A model generated the notes under the pieces. That model worked only from the letters and a program-made list of their open reading frames with translations. It did no database searches and had not been told where the DNA came from. Positions 1 to 9,205 of a DNA stretch of 64,000 nucleotides are shown piece by piece (the first letter of the stretch is position 1; each line of letters begins with the position of its first letter). Origin of the DNA: LZORAL124-50-18 sp051208045. GTDB lineage: Bacteria; Pseudomonadota; Gammaproteobacteria; Pseudomonadales; Oleiphilaceae. The stretch lies in contig JBPJFY010000001.1 of NCBI GenBank assembly GCA_051208045.1, positions 248,001-312,000 on the forward strand. Reading direction: 5' to 3'. Position numbers and translations under genes: made by a program.

Positions 1-69
1 GTAGCGGGCGATCGCTTGCTGCAACGGCGTGACCGGATTAGATGGGGAGAAATCCAAAATTGTTATTAA
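1..69 (+). CDS. possible C-terminal end of a gene starting before the window
   Basis: Frame 1 is open from the first base to a TAA at 67-69 and would encode the last 22 residues of a protein ending in WGEIQNCY. A strong hairpin with the look of a terminator begins 14 bases later, which is the main reason to believe a plus-strand gene ends here. The fragment is too short to identify, and chance openness of a 69-base frame is quite possible. Confidence 0.25.
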   Translation, partial: VAGDRLLQRRDRIRWGEIQNCY

Positions 70-82
70 ACAGCTGGTTAGT

Positions 83-119
83 TACAAAACAGGTTGAAAA
101 ACAATCAGCCTGTTTTGTA
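83..119 (+). terminator. strong hairpin, probable rho-independent terminator
   Basis: A nearly perfect 15-bp stem (83-97 pairing with 105-119, one T.G wobble) closes a 7-base AAAACAA loop. The 3' arm ends in TTTTGTA, so the U-rich tract is inside the stem. A-rich and T-rich arms mean it could work on both strands. It most simply ends the gene whose tail may lie at 1-69. Confidence 0.55.
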
Positions 120-468
120 TGGTTCTGGATAAAAAGTCTAATTAAAACAGTGGGCTAGCTGTGTCATCTGGCGTAGTATCTCGCATCCTTTGGCAAGTCT
201 TTGTTATTTATCGGTATTTTTATTTACAAAAAGATACAAATTGTAAATAAAATTTTCTGGACGCTCGCCGATGTTGTTCTATATATATCAAAAAATATTG
301 ATCATTGCGGTAATAAAAATCCGCTGATCGGTATCAACAGAAAACGAAGGAAGTGGTTCGGTGGTGAGAGTAGGATGAGTGGTTTCCGCCGAACAAAGCA
401 TGAATTGGTTCGAGGGTAAATCAAGTCAGAGAAACTTGTGTATTCCCGGGTCTAGTGAGGTACATGTG
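120..468. other. AT-rich gene-free stretch upstream of the sutA-like gene
   Basis: About 350 bases with strongly raised A+T content and no convincing gene. A 72-codon frame at 201-419 is hydrophobic then basic, has no ribosome-binding site and no family resemblance. The stretch presumably carries the promoter and a long leader for the gene at 469. I could not assign a single convincing -35/-10 pair. Confidence 0.4.
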
Positions 469-705
469 ATGGGTGATGATTTAGTGTTAGATGATGATGT
501 AATGGATGAAGAAAAAGAAGTCAGCAAAGATGTGTCGAACACGTCCCAGCTGACGGAGAAGCAGCGCAAGGAGATTCGAGACAGCCTCGAACGCGACATC
601 GCTGCTTTTCTGAACGGGGGCGGACAGGTGCAGAAAATAGATGACAATGTGCGTGCGGATCCACCGCGCAAGCCAACAATCAATTACGGTACAGCACCGA
701 TTTAA
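469..705 (+). CDS. sutA: SutA-like RNA polymerase-binding regulator, 78 aa
   Basis: SutA of Pseudomonas is a small acidic protein that binds RNA polymerase and raises transcription of housekeeping genes during slow growth. This protein has the same plan: an acidic, disordered-looking N-terminus (GDDLVLDDD), a helical middle with KQRKEIRDSLERDIAAFL, and a conserved tail GGGQVQKIDDNVRADPP followed by KPTINYGTAPI, closely resembling the SutA C-terminus. The frame is open from 379, but the ATG at 469 is chosen because GAGG lies 8 bases upstream and the preceding residues do not look conserved. It is shorter than Pseudomonas SutA (about 105 aa), mostly from a shorter acidic arm. It stands alone with its own terminator. 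Assignment is from remembered family sequence. Confidence 0.75.
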   Translation: MGDDLVLDDDVMDEEKEVSKDVSNTSQLTEKQRKEIRDSLERDIAAFLNGGGQVQKIDDNVRADPPRKPTINYGTAPI

Positions 706-730
706 TCGCTGTACAGGTAATGCCCGAAAA

Positions 731-756
731 GCCAGCGCATTCACGCTGGCTTTTTT
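731..756 (+). terminator. rho-independent terminator of the sutA-like gene
   Basis: A 7-bp perfect stem (GCCAGCG / CGCTGGC) with a CATTCA loop is followed directly by six T residues. It sits 26 bases after the sutA-like stop codon. The A-run on its left side (AAAA) would also let it work weakly for the convergent gene ending at 794. Confidence 0.85.
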
Positions 757-793
757 AATGCCCGCTTTTCAGATCGCTGCCTGACAGGATTGA

Positions 794-3043
794 TCAGCTG
801 GCCACATTTTCTTTCGGATCTCCAGAGGCTTTTGCCGTGCTATCGGCATGTGCGGTCTGAGTCTTGTCATTGCGACGCCAGGCATGAAATTTCGCAACCC
901 AGTTGAGGATGCCGTGCGGCACATGCGCACGCTTCCACTCACCAGCCACATACTTGTTGGATTCCGTGAGTGTCGGATAGATATGGATCGTGCCGAGGAT
1001 CTTGTTCAGACCCAATCCATATTTCATGGCGGTGACATACTCCGCGATAAGATCTCCGGCATGGTGGCCCACAATGGTCACGCCCAGAATCTTGTCTTTC
1101 CCAGGTACCGTCAGTACTTTGATGAAACCATGATCTTCGCTGTCTGCGATCGCGCGATCCAGGTCATCAATGCCGAAAACCGTTTTTTCGTAGGGAATCT
1201 TCTGTGCCTGCGCTTCCTGCTCATTCAGGCCGACGCGCGCCACTTCCGGATCAGTAAAGGTACTCCAGGGAATCACCCGGTAGTCCGCCTTGAATCGCTT
1301 GAGTAGCCCGAACAAACTGTTTACCGAAGCATACCAGGCCTGATGGGCTGCGGTATGGGTAAATTGATAGGGCCCAGCCACATCTCCGCTGGCGTAAATG
1401 GTGGGAATGTTGGTTTGCAGGTAGTCATTGACTTGCACGGTACCATTAGCGTTGATCTTGACGCCGAGTTCCTGCAGACCGAATCCGCTGGTGTTCGCCT
1501 GTCGACCCACCGCAAGTAACAGAACATCAAATTCGATCTGCTCTTCCTGGCCATTTTTTTCGACGACCAGAATTTTACGCGTACCTGCCTGCTCACCGTC
1601 ACCCACTCGCTCAAATCGGAGCGTGGTATAGCCGAGTTTCAGGTCAACACCTTCGTCAATAAATTTCTTTTGCACCAGTGCGGCGGCGTCTTCATCCTCT
1701 CGAGGCAGCAAACGATCGGCACGATCCAGCTGGGTGACCGGCACGTCCAGTCGTCGGAAGGCCTGTGTTAACTCACAGCCGATCGGGCCACCCCCGATGA
1801 TGAGCATTTTTTCCGGTTTCTGACGCAGATCCCAGATGGTGTCCGACGTGTAGTAACCGGTGTCTTCGATGCCGGGAATGGGGGGTACAAAGGGACGCGC
1901 ACCCGTGGCGACCACAATATTGCGTGTCACCAGCACACTGCCATTTACTTGAACCCGGTAGGGGTCCACGATACGCGCGGAACCTTGCACACAGTCCACG
2001 CCTAATCCGGTATAACGTTCCACCGAGTCATGGGGTTCCACTTTGGCGATGATGGACTGCACACGCTCCATGACCGCAGGGAAGTCCACTTCCGGCGCAC
2101 CCTGCTGCAGGCCAAACTCATTGGCACGGCGCATGTAGCTGGCCATCTTGGCGGAACGAAGCAAGGCTTTACTGGGCACACAGCCAGTATTCAAACAGTC
2201 GCCGCCCATCTTATGCCGCTCGATCAGTGTCACTTTCGCCTTTGTGGCCGCGGCGATGTATGAGGTTACCAGGCCTGCAGAACCGGCACCAATCACCACA
2301 AGATTCGTATCAAAGCTTTCCGGCTCCGGATACGCCGCCATGGTCTTTTTGTTTTGCTTCCATTGAATAATCTGCTTCACCAGTGGCACGATCAGCTTCT
2401 TCGCGATAAACGGGAAAATACCGAGCAAGGCAAAAGAAATCAGCAGTGGCGGGGAGGCGATGCCCGCGACGGAGTCGATCTGGGCCAGCTGCGTGCCGGC
2501 ATTCACATACACCAACGTACCCGGTAGCATGCCCAGTTGTGACACCAAAAAGAAAGTAACGAGCCGAATTGGCGTGAGGCCCATGACCAGGTTGATCACA
2601 AAAAATGGGAACAGGGGCACCAGTCGCAAACCAAACAGATAAAACGCACCTTCACGTTCGATGCCCTGATTGATGGCATACAGCTTGTCTCCGAAACGTT
2701 TTTGGACCGCATCTCGCAGCACGACGCGTGATACCAGAAAAGCCAGAGACGCACCGATCGTGCTGGCAAACGACACCAGAATAGTGCCTTGCACCAGACC
2801 GAACACAGCGCCGCCTGCGAGCGTCATAATGGCTGCGCCGGGCAGTGAGAGAGCGGTCACCGCGATGTATATCAGCATATACAAAGCCGCAGCTTCAAAC
2901 GGGTTGGCGTCTTTGTACGCGGTGATGGCGTCTTTTTGCTGGTTTAAATAGTCCAAACTGAAGTATCGCCCCAGGTCAAACACAAAGAACGCGATAACGA
3001 GCACGGCGATAACGCCAAGAATGATTTTTTTCTTACGATCCAT
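794..3043 (-). CDS. TVP38/TMEM64 membrane domain fused to a mercuric-reductase-like flavoprotein, 749 aa
   Basis: Residues about 1-235 form a membrane domain of the TVP38/TMEM64 (SNARE-associated, DedA-like) family with several hydrophobic helices and the typical GAAIMTLAGGAVFG stretch. Residues about 245-720 are a class I pyridine nucleotide-disulfide oxidoreductase: a dinucleotide fold at VVIGAGSAGL, the redox-active disulfide in GGDCLNTGCVPSKAL, a second nucleotide fold at IIGGGPIGCE, the FAD motif ASGDVAG, and a C-terminal HIYPTLTE carrying the catalytic His-Glu pair. The flavoprotein half resembles dihydrolipoamide dehydrogenase and mercuric reductase but lacks an N-terminal heavy-metal domain and a C-terminal Cys pair, so mercury reduction is unlikely. 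The fusion tethers a thiol oxidoreductase to the inner membrane; its substrate is unknown. It converges with sutA. Confidence 0.88.
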   Translation of the reverse strand: MDRKKKIILGVIAVLVIAFFVFDLGRYFSLDYLNQQKDAITAYKDANPFEAAALYMLIYIAVTALSLPGAAIMTLAGGAVFGLVQGTILVSFASTIGASLAFLVSRVVLRDAVQKRFGDKLYAINQGIEREGAFYLFGLRLVPLFPFFVINLVMGLTPIRLVTFFLVSQLGMLPGTLVYVNAGTQLAQIDSVAGIASPPLLISFALLGIFPFIAKKLIVPLVKQIIQWKQNKKTMAAYPEPESFDTNLVVIGAGSAGLVTSYIAAATKAKVTLIERHKMGGDCLNTGCVPSKALLRSAKMASYMRRANEFGLQQGAPEVDFPAVMERVQSIIAKVEPHDSVERYTGLGVDCVQGSARIVDPYRVQVNGSVLVTRNIVVATGARPFVPPIPGIEDTGYYTSDTIWDLRQKPEKMLIIGGGPIGCELTQAFRRLDVPVTQLDRADRLLPREDEDAAALVQKKFIDEGVDLKLGYTTLRFERVGDGEQAGTRKILVVEKNGQEEQIEFDVLLLAVGRQANTSGFGLQELGVKINANGTVQVNDYLQTNIPTIYASGDVAGPYQFTHTAAHQAWYASVNSLFGLLKRFKADYRVIPWSTFTDPEVARVGLNEQEAQAQKIPYEKTVFGIDDLDRAIADSEDHGFIKVLTVPGKDKILGVTIVGHHAGDLIAEYVTAMKYGLGLNKILGTIHIYPTLTESNKYVAGEWKRAHVPHGILNWVAKFHAWRRNDKTQTAHADSTAKASGDPKENVAS

Positions 3044-3200
3044 ATCCGGTTTCCACTATCCAGTCATTAATTAATCTGCCTCAATGAATGCGCGTTGCAA
3101 CCATGACACAATGTGGGCTTGGACACTACAACAAGCAGATTAGTTCAATTACACTGGGCAATCCATCTATCCGCCGCATTGCATCTTAAGGAGATAAGTT

Positions 3201-4226
3201 TTGAGCCGTTCAGATCACGCCTCTCGTCGAGCCTTTCCCACCACCCGTATGAGACGCATGCGTCGGGACGAATTTTCCCGCAGACTGATGCGCGAGCACC
3301 GCCTCTCTACCGATGACTTGATTTACCCGGTCTTCGTGCTTCCAGGTGAGGGGAAAGCAGAGCCCGTGCCGTCCATGCCTGGGGTTGAGCGCAAAAGTAT
3401 TGATCTGTTGCTGAAAGAGGCAGAGGAGGTGGTCAGGCTGGGTATTCCCATGATAGCGCTGTTTCCGGTGACGCCCTTGGAGGCAAAATCACTCGATGCG
3501 TGTGAAGCCTGGAATCCGGAAGGGCTGGCCCAGCAAGCGGTGCGTGCGCTGAAAAAACATTTTCCTGAACTGGGTGTCATGACAGATGTAGCGCTTGATC
3601 CGTTTACCACCCATGGGCAGGACGGCATCATCGATGAATCAGGGTATGTATTGAACGATGTCACCGTCGAGGCCCTCAAGAAGCAAGCGGTGTCTCATGC
3701 CGAAGCGGGTGCGGATGTGGTCGCGCCGTCGGATATGATGGATGGCCGTATCGGTGAAATTCGTGATGTTCTTGAACACAATGGTCATATCAATGTTCGA
3801 ATTATGGCCTATTCTGCTAAGTATGCGTCTGCCTATTATGGTCCGTTCCGGGATGCTGTGGGCTCTTCCGGGAACCTGGGCAAGGGGAACAAGTATAGCT
3901 ACCAGATGGACCCGGCCAACAGTGATGAAGCCATTCAGGAAGTGTTGCTGGATCTTGCGGAAGGTGCAGATATGGTGATGGTGAAACCGGGAATGCCGTA
4001 TCTCGATATTGTGCGGCGGGTGAAGCAGGAGCTGGGTGTACCCACCTATGTATACCAGGTGAGTGGTGAGTATGCCATGCATATGGCCGCTGCACAGAAC
4101 GGCTGGCTGGATGAGCAGGCGGTCATGATGGAGTCGCTGCTCGCAATGAAACGGGCGGGGGCGGACGGCATTCTCACTTACTATGCCAAACAAGCTGCCA
4201 GGTGCCTGTTGGCATCGGGTGGATAA
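3201..4226 (+). CDS. hemB: delta-aminolevulinic acid dehydratase (porphobilinogen synthase), 341 aa
   Basis: HemB condenses two 5-aminolevulinate molecules into porphobilinogen, an early cytoplasmic step of heme biosynthesis. The two active-site lysines lie in RIMAYSAKYASAYYGPF and MVMVKPGMPYLD. The metal-site segment reads DVALDPFTTHGQDG, with Asp/Thr where zinc enzymes carry cysteines, pointing to the magnesium-dependent Pseudomonas type. The start is a TTG at 3201, chosen for the strong AAGGAGAT at 3188-3195; length then fits the family (about 330-340 aa). The gene lies 33 bases upstream of ppk1 in the same direction, as in Pseudomonas, and the two are probably co-transcribed. Confidence 0.96.
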   Translation: MSRSDHASRRAFPTTRMRRMRRDEFSRRLMREHRLSTDDLIYPVFVLPGEGKAEPVPSMPGVERKSIDLLLKEAEEVVRLGIPMIALFPVTPLEAKSLDACEAWNPEGLAQQAVRALKKHFPELGVMTDVALDPFTTHGQDGIIDESGYVLNDVTVEALKKQAVSHAEAGADVVAPSDMMDGRIGEIRDVLEHNGHINVRIMAYSAKYASAYYGPFRDAVGSSGNLGKGNKYSYQMDPANSDEAIQEVLLDLAEGADMVMVKPGMPYLDIVRRVKQELGVPTYVYQVSGEYAMHMAAAQNGWLDEQAVMMESLLAMKRAGADGILTYYAKQAARCLLASGG

Positions 4227-4259
4227 TCAGTTATTTCCAATGATAATGAGGGGAGTGGC

Positions 4260-6434
4260 ATGGCTCGAAAAGCGAGTGCCAAAGAAAAATCGAGTGCCGA
4301 AGAAAAAGAAAACGTAGCGCCGGAAATGCCGCCGGTAGCCGAGAGTTCAGAAGCACCCGTCGAGGTAGCCCTGGACTTGAACGATTACGGGAATTATTTC
4401 AACCGCGAACTCAGCCACATGATGTTTAACTATCGTGTGCTGCTTCAGGCGATGGAAGAGAGTCACCCACTGCTGAATCGTCTGCTGTTCTGCTGTATTT
4501 TCAGCAGCAATATGGACGAGTTCTTTGAGATTCGAGCGGCCGGTTTGCGTCAACAGATCAAGTATGGTCGGGAAACCATCGGGGCCGATGGCATGTCGCC
4601 GACTCAGGTGTTGGCGCAGATTGATGAGCAGGCGCATCGTTATGTTGAAGAGCAGTATCAGATTCTGAATGATGTACTGATCCCCGCGCTGGAAAACGAA
4701 AACATTCTCTTCCTTCGCCGTGCCGACTGGACGGAAGCACAAAGCAACTGGATCGCGGAATATTTCGACCAGGAAATCATGCCGGTCATCAACCCGATCG
4801 GTCTGGACCCCTCTCATCCGTTCCCCCGTCTGGTGAACAAGAGCCTGAACTTTATCGTCGCGCTGGAAGGTAAAGACGCCTTTGGCCGGGAAACTGGTAT
4901 GGCGATCGTGCCCGCACCGCGCTCACTCCCGCGATTGGTACGCTTGCCGGATGAAGTGTGCGATGGCGGCGACAACCTTGTGTTTCTCTCGTCCATCATC
5001 CATTCGCAGGCCGACCAATTGTTCCCGGGCATGCAGATCAAGGGCTGCTACCAGTTCCGTTTGACGCGTAATGCGGATCTGGAGCTCGAAGATGATGACA
5101 TGGTCGATCTCGCGTCCACCCTGCGTGGTGAATTGTTGAGTCGCCGGTTTGGTGATGCCGTTCGGTTGGAGGTGGCGGATAATTGCCCCGAGGACCTCAT
5201 CAACTTTTTACTTCGCGAGTTTAACCTGACCAGCGCTGAGCTGTATCGAGTTAATGGGCCGGTGAATCTGACTCGATTGATGGCGCTCGGCTCGTTTATC
5301 AACCGTCCTGACCTCGAATATCCTTCTTTCACGCCTAATCTGCCCAAATCGCTGAAAAGCGATGAAAATATCATGGGCACCATTCGCAACATGGATGTGT
5401 TGTTGCTGCATCCGTATGAGTCGTTCACGCCAGTCATCGATTTCCTGAGGCAAGCTGCGAAAGATCCGAACGTACTGGCAATTCAACAAACCCTGTACCG
5501 CACCGGCAACCAGTCGCAAATTGTCGCGGCTCTGGTGGATGCGGCACGTCGAGGCAAAGAGGTGACGGCCGTCATCGAGCTGCGCGCCCGATTTGACGAG
5601 GAAGAAAACCTGGAGCTGGCCAGCAGGTTGCAAGAGGCCGGCGTGGTAGTGGTGTATGGGGTGGTGGGGTTCAAAACCCATGCGAAAATGATTCTGGTGG
5701 TTCGCCGTGAAGAAACCGGACTGAAGCGATATGTACATCTCGGGACGGGGAACTATCACGCAGGTAATGCCCGCTTGTATTCTGACTATAGCTTTCTCTC
5801 GGCGAACGATGCCCTGGCAGACGATGTGCACCGCATTTTTCGGCAGCTGACGGGAATGGGCAAGGCCCTGAAAATCAAAAAGCTCCTGCATGCCCCGTTT
5901 ACTCTGCATGAGCGAATGATGGAGCTGATTGAACGCGAAATCCGCCATGTTGAGCAGGGCAACGCCGGCTATCTGATGATTAAGGTGAATTCTCTGACAG
6001 AACCCAAGATCATGCGTCAGCTCTACCGTGCGTCGATGGCAGGCGTGAAGGTGGACTTGATCATTCGAGGCATCTGTTGTCTGAGACCGGGTGTTCCTGG
6101 AATCTCGGAGAATATTCAGGTGCGTTCTGTGATCGGGCGATTCCTGGAACATACCCGGGTGTACTATTTTGCCAATAACGGGAATGAAGAAGTCTACTGT
6201 GCCAGCGCTGACTGGATGACCCGAAATCTGATCAACCGGGTGGAAACCTGCTTCCCGATTGAAGATAAAAAGCTGAAGGCCCGGGTGAAAGAGGAGCTGG
6301 ATTGGTACTTGAAAGATAACTGTGGTAGCTGGGTGTTGCAGCCCGATGGCAGCTATGTGCGATTAGAGCCGGTGGAGGGCGAGGAGCGCTTCTCGGTCCA
6401 AGCCGCTTTGCTGGAAAAACTGGCGGCAAAATAA
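4260..6434 (+). CDS. ppk1: polyphosphate kinase 1, 724 aa
   Basis: PPK1 reversibly polymerises the gamma-phosphate of ATP into inorganic polyphosphate, a stress and storage polymer. The N-terminal 30-odd residues are a Lys/Glu/Ala-rich extension; the PPK N, middle and two phospholipase-D-like C-terminal domains follow. Both histidines expected in the family are present: VGFKTHAKMI holds the autophosphorylated His and FLEHTRVYYF the second one. The conserved LGTGNYH and SADWMTRNL motifs are clear. Length fits the family (690-740 aa). GAGGGGAGTGG precedes the ATG by a few bases. It follows hemB closely, and no ppx gene accompanies it; the next gene is convergent. Confidence 0.97.
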   Translation: MARKASAKEKSSAEEKENVAPEMPPVAESSEAPVEVALDLNDYGNYFNRELSHMMFNYRVLLQAMEESHPLLNRLLFCCIFSSNMDEFFEIRAAGLRQQIKYGRETIGADGMSPTQVLAQIDEQAHRYVEEQYQILNDVLIPALENENILFLRRADWTEAQSNWIAEYFDQEIMPVINPIGLDPSHPFPRLVNKSLNFIVALEGKDAFGRETGMAIVPAPRSLPRLVRLPDEVCDGGDNLVFLSSIIHSQADQLFPGMQIKGCYQFRLTRNADLELEDDDMVDLASTLRGELLSRRFGDAVRLEVADNCPEDLINFLLREFNLTSAELYRVNGPVNLTRLMALGSFINRPDLEYPSFTPNLPKSLKSDENIMGTIRNMDVLLLHPYESFTPVIDFLRQAAKDPNVLAIQQTLYRTGNQSQIVAALVDAARRGKEVTAVIELRARFDEEENLELASRLQEAGVVVVYGVVGFKTHAKMILVVRREETGLKRYVHLGTGNYHAGNARLYSDYSFLSANDALADDVHRIFRQLTGMGKALKIKKLLHAPFTLHERMMELIEREIRHVEQGNAGYLMIKVNSLTEPKIMRQLYRASMAGVKVDLIIRGICCLRPGVPGISENIQVRSVIGRFLEHTRVYYFANNGNEEVYCASADWMTRNLINRVETCFPIEDKKLKARVKEELDWYLKDNCGSWVLQPDGSYVRLEPVEGEERFSVQAALLEKLAAK

Positions 6435-6448
6435 GCCATGATGCCGGG

Positions 6449-6985
6449 TTATCGCTTGCCCGGCTCAATTAATACTGCACCCGTTTCCAGACGGGTCAAT
6501 TCTCGTGAGCGCTGCAGGCTCAACTGCAGTGCTTTGTTCATTTCCACGTTGTACTGTTCCAGCCAGGTTCTTGATCCGGGAATCATGTGTGCCAGATCGT
6601 ACATGCCGGATTTCAGGTTCTTGAGGAAGCTCTGAATACTCTTCTCCTGTTCGAGCATCAGTTTCTGCATCGTCACACCGGTACTGTTTTCAATGCGATC
6701 ATTAATGGCGGGAATGGCCTTAATCAAGAGGTCCAGGTGTTTCTCTCGCTCAGTGAGGCGCGCATCCAGTTTTGCGAGCTGGTCTGCCAAATTCGCGAGG
6801 TCCTCGGGTTTGACGTATTCCGTTTTATCCGCCGTACTCTGGGTGATCGCCACGGAAATCGCCACGGAGAGCGCGACGACGAGGATGGCAGCGACGACGG
6901 CCAGACCGAGTGTCAGACTTTTTCTGGGGGGAGAGGCGACGGCAGTGTCAAAATCGTCGCCCGAATGATCAAGGTCCTTTCGCAT
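6449..6985 (-). CDS. small membrane-anchored coiled-coil protein of unknown function, 178 aa
   Basis: I do not recognise a named family. The protein has a charged cytoplasmic N-terminus of about 20 residues, one transmembrane helix at about 24-48 (LTLGLAVVAAILVVALSVAI), and then a long, mostly helical segment with heptad-like spacing (LANLADQLAKLDARLTEREK) through the C-terminus. This suggests a bitopic inner-membrane protein with a periplasmic coiled coil. It converges with ppk1, the two stop codons being 14 bases apart, and a GCCGGG/CCCGGC hairpin at 6443-6464 straddles the junction. The gene is probably monocistronic. A structural or scaffold role is possible, but nothing in the sequence decides it. 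Confidence 0.7.
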   Translation of the reverse strand: MRKDLDHSGDDFDTAVASPPRKSLTLGLAVVAAILVVALSVAISVAITQSTADKTEYVKPEDLANLADQLAKLDARLTEREKHLDLLIKAIPAINDRIENSTGVTMQKLMLEQEKSIQSFLKNLKSGMYDLAHMIPGSRTWLEQYNVEMNKALQLSLQRSRELTRLETGAVLIEPGKR

Positions 6986-7033
6986 TAAGGCACTCCTTTT
7001 CCTGGCAGTTTTTTTAAGTCTAGTCCAGTCTGA

Positions 7034-8761
7034 TCAATTTCGCACAATGGCCTGACCGACACCGCGAGGGTCCGCTGCTGCTTCCATCCTGCCGGTCTCT
7101 TTGTGTAACAGCGTCACCTGCATATTGCCGTATTGGCGATTGAGCTGTTTGAAGGCGTGGCCCAGCCGGCGCATGTTCGCGATGATCTCCGGGGAGAGGG
7201 CATACGGCTCATACTGTACGTAGTCCGGGCGATACTGGTAGTGGAAGCGCGGATTGGCTACGACCTGTTCAGCCGTTTGTCCATCGAGTATGCCGAGTAT
7301 GCCCTGCATCACCATGGTGATGATTCGACTGCCGCCCGGCGTGCCGATCACGCCGACAAGTTGGTCGTTTTCGATGATGGTTGGAGTCATGCTGGAAAGG
7401 GGGCGTTTTTCCGGGGCGATCGCATTTTGCTCATTGCCAATCAAACCATAGGCATTGGACTGACCGGGCTTGATGGAAAAATCATCCATCTCATTGTTCA
7501 GCAATACGCCGGTGCTGGCGGAAACAAATCCCGATCCGAAGGGCAGATTGATGCTGAGCGTTACTGCCGCCCGATTGCCATACTTATCGATGATGGAGAT
7601 ATGTGTTGTGTGATGATATTCGTGTTCTTCAGACTCCTGGAAGGTGCCAGGCAGCGCTTCCAACGTGTCGTCCCAGTCCGCGATATCCTTCGCGTCGCGT
7701 ACATTGCGGTCAATGCTTTCTGCCATCAGCTTCAAATAACTCGCCCCGGTCAGGTCTTCCACAGGGACAGACACAAAATCGGCATCACCCAGATAGGCGG
7801 CGCGGTCACGATAGGCGGCGTCCATCACGGCAACTTGCGCCATGACGCGCTGTGTGTCCGTGAATTCAGACAGATCAATATGATTCAGCATGCCCAGCAT
7901 TTGCGCCAGTACGATGCCGCCGGAAGACGGGAGGGGGGCGCTGGTGATTATGGTGTCTTGATAGTTAAATTGAATGGCGGCGCGCTCTTTGATCTGGTAG
8001 CGCTTTAAATCATCGAGCTGCCAGATACCTCCGGCGGCACGCACATCACGGACCAGATTTTCAGCCACCGGGCCTTCATAAAACCCCCGTCGGCCCTCAC
8101 GAGCCAGTGTTTTCAGCGTGTTTGCCAGCGCTGGTTGTTTTACTACATGACCGCGGGTCGGAAGGGCATTATTGTCGAGAAAGGTGGCCGCTGAGGCGGC
8201 GTGGCGTTGCAACTCGGCCTGGCGGAAATGGGTCATGTCCAGATATTTTCGGTAGACACGAAAGCCATCTTCTGCAAGCTGGATCGCATCTTCGAGGGTG
8301 GTCGTCAGCGGCAGGCGGCCATACTCGCGCGCTATGTGGTCGAAAGCGGCGGCTTGGCCGGGGATGCCTGCGGCCAGAGGCCCGTTGAGAGATGCGCCTT
8401 TCCTGACTTCTCCCTGGCTGTCCAGATACATGGTTCGTGTCGCGCTCAGCGGCGCTTTTTCCCGAGCATCGATGAACGTGGTTTCTCCGGTGCTTTTCTG
8501 CAACAGCCAGAAACCACCTCCGCCCATGCCGGACCCGTAGGGTTCAACGACGGCCAGCGCTGCGGCGGCCGTGATGGCGGCATCAAATGCATTGCCGCCC
8601 CGGTCCAGAATACGAAACGCCGCCTGGGTAGCCAGGGGGTGTGCTGTGGCGACAGCGGCTTTTCCGGCAGGCGCTTGTGGGGTGCTGCACGCACTCAAAA
8701 AGAGGGCAAGTAATGCAACCAGCACAGTGGTGAGCCTGGATGGAACGTAACTCCGTCGCAT
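7034..8761 (-). CDS. ggt: gamma-glutamyltransferase, predicted lipoprotein, 575 aa
   Basis: Gamma-glutamyltransferase cleaves gamma-glutamyl bonds of glutathione and related peptides in the periplasm after self-processing into two subunits. The N-terminal nucleophile threonine is in HTTHISIIDKYGN; the upstream half has the family signatures GGNAFDAAITAAAALAVVEPYGSGMGGGGFW and the downstream half ends with the GxPGGS-type loop GTPGGSRII. The frame extends upstream to 8977, but that would overlap the ferredoxin gene and read as low-complexity sequence; the ATG at 8761 begins a signal sequence ending in a lipobox FLSAC (Cys25), so the enzyme is probably a lipoprotein. It starts 11 bases after the ferredoxin stop, in the order coaD-ferredoxin-ggt known from Pseudomonas. 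Confidence 0.93.
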   Translation of the reverse strand: MRRSYVPSRLTTVLVALLALFLSACSTPQAPAGKAAVATAHPLATQAAFRILDRGGNAFDAAITAAAALAVVEPYGSGMGGGGFWLLQKSTGETTFIDAREKAPLSATRTMYLDSQGEVRKGASLNGPLAAGIPGQAAAFDHIAREYGRLPLTTTLEDAIQLAEDGFRVYRKYLDMTHFRQAELQRHAASAATFLDNNALPTRGHVVKQPALANTLKTLAREGRRGFYEGPVAENLVRDVRAAGGIWQLDDLKRYQIKERAAIQFNYQDTIITSAPLPSSGGIVLAQMLGMLNHIDLSEFTDTQRVMAQVAVMDAAYRDRAAYLGDADFVSVPVEDLTGASYLKLMAESIDRNVRDAKDIADWDDTLEALPGTFQESEEHEYHHTTHISIIDKYGNRAAVTLSINLPFGSGFVSASTGVLLNNEMDDFSIKPGQSNAYGLIGNEQNAIAPEKRPLSSMTPTIIENDQLVGVIGTPGGSRIITMVMQGILGILDGQTAEQVVANPRFHYQYRPDYVQYEPYALSPEIIANMRRLGHAFKQLNRQYGNMQVTLLHKETGRMEAAADPRGVGQAIVRN

Positions 8762-8771
8762 GATCGGAAAA

Positions 8772-9020
8772 CTAGCCGTTGGTGAGCTTATGGTATTTGT
8801 CCATAAGCTGCTCCTGTGTCTCAATGTGCTCCGGATCGACCGGAATGCAATCGACGGGGCAGACCTGCTGGCATTGCGGCTCATCATAATGGCCAACGCA
8901 CTCGGTGCACTTGCTCGGATCGATTTCGTAGATTTCTTCACCGGGCGAAATTGCTTCATTGGGACATTCAGGTTCACATACGTCGCAGTTAATGCAATCG
9001 TCAGTAATAATCAGAGCCAT
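8772..9020 (-). CDS. 2[4Fe-4S] ferredoxin of the YfhL/Alvin type, 82 aa
   Basis: A small cytoplasmic electron carrier. The first cluster motif is CINCDVCEPECP; the second is irregular, CTECVGHYDEPQCQQVCP, with an 8-residue insertion between the second and third cysteines, which marks the low-potential Alvin-type/YfhL subgroup. The C-terminal helix (HIETQEQLMDKYHKL) is also typical. It sits just upstream of ggt and downstream of coaD on the same strand, so it could be transcribed with either. The redox partner is unknown. The PFOR at 31.7 kb uses such carriers, but nothing ties the two together here. Confidence 0.93.
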   Translation of the reverse strand: MALIITDDCINCDVCEPECPNEAISPGEEIYEIDPSKCTECVGHYDEPQCQQVCPVDCIPVDPEHIETQEQLMDKYHKLTNG

Positions 9021-9205
9021 ATCGTGTTACCTCTACGAAAACTCAAGCGAATGGGTTGATCGCCCGGTAGCGTTTGCCGGCACCCGAGCGCAAAAAACGC
9101 GCATGATATCGTGATCTGTTCAGTATAACCAGAATCCGGTGAAATATTCAGCTTTCCGTGTGGGTGCTGATTGTTCCAGATCTTCTTAGCCTGCGCCTTC
9201 GCAGT

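Noticed and set aside
201..419. 72-residue frame before the sutA-like gene
   Set aside because: No ribosome-binding site, AT-rich, no resemblance to any family; overlaps the extended upstream end of the sutA-like frame.
5208..6152. 314-codon minus-strand frame inside ppk1
   Set aside because: Antisense shadow of a well-defined PPK1 gene, rich in His, Gln and Arg with no domain.
8762..8977. N-terminal extension of the ggt reading frame
   Set aside because: It would overlap the ferredoxin gene and encode low-complexity Ser/Arg sequence before a clear lipoprotein signal starting at 8761.
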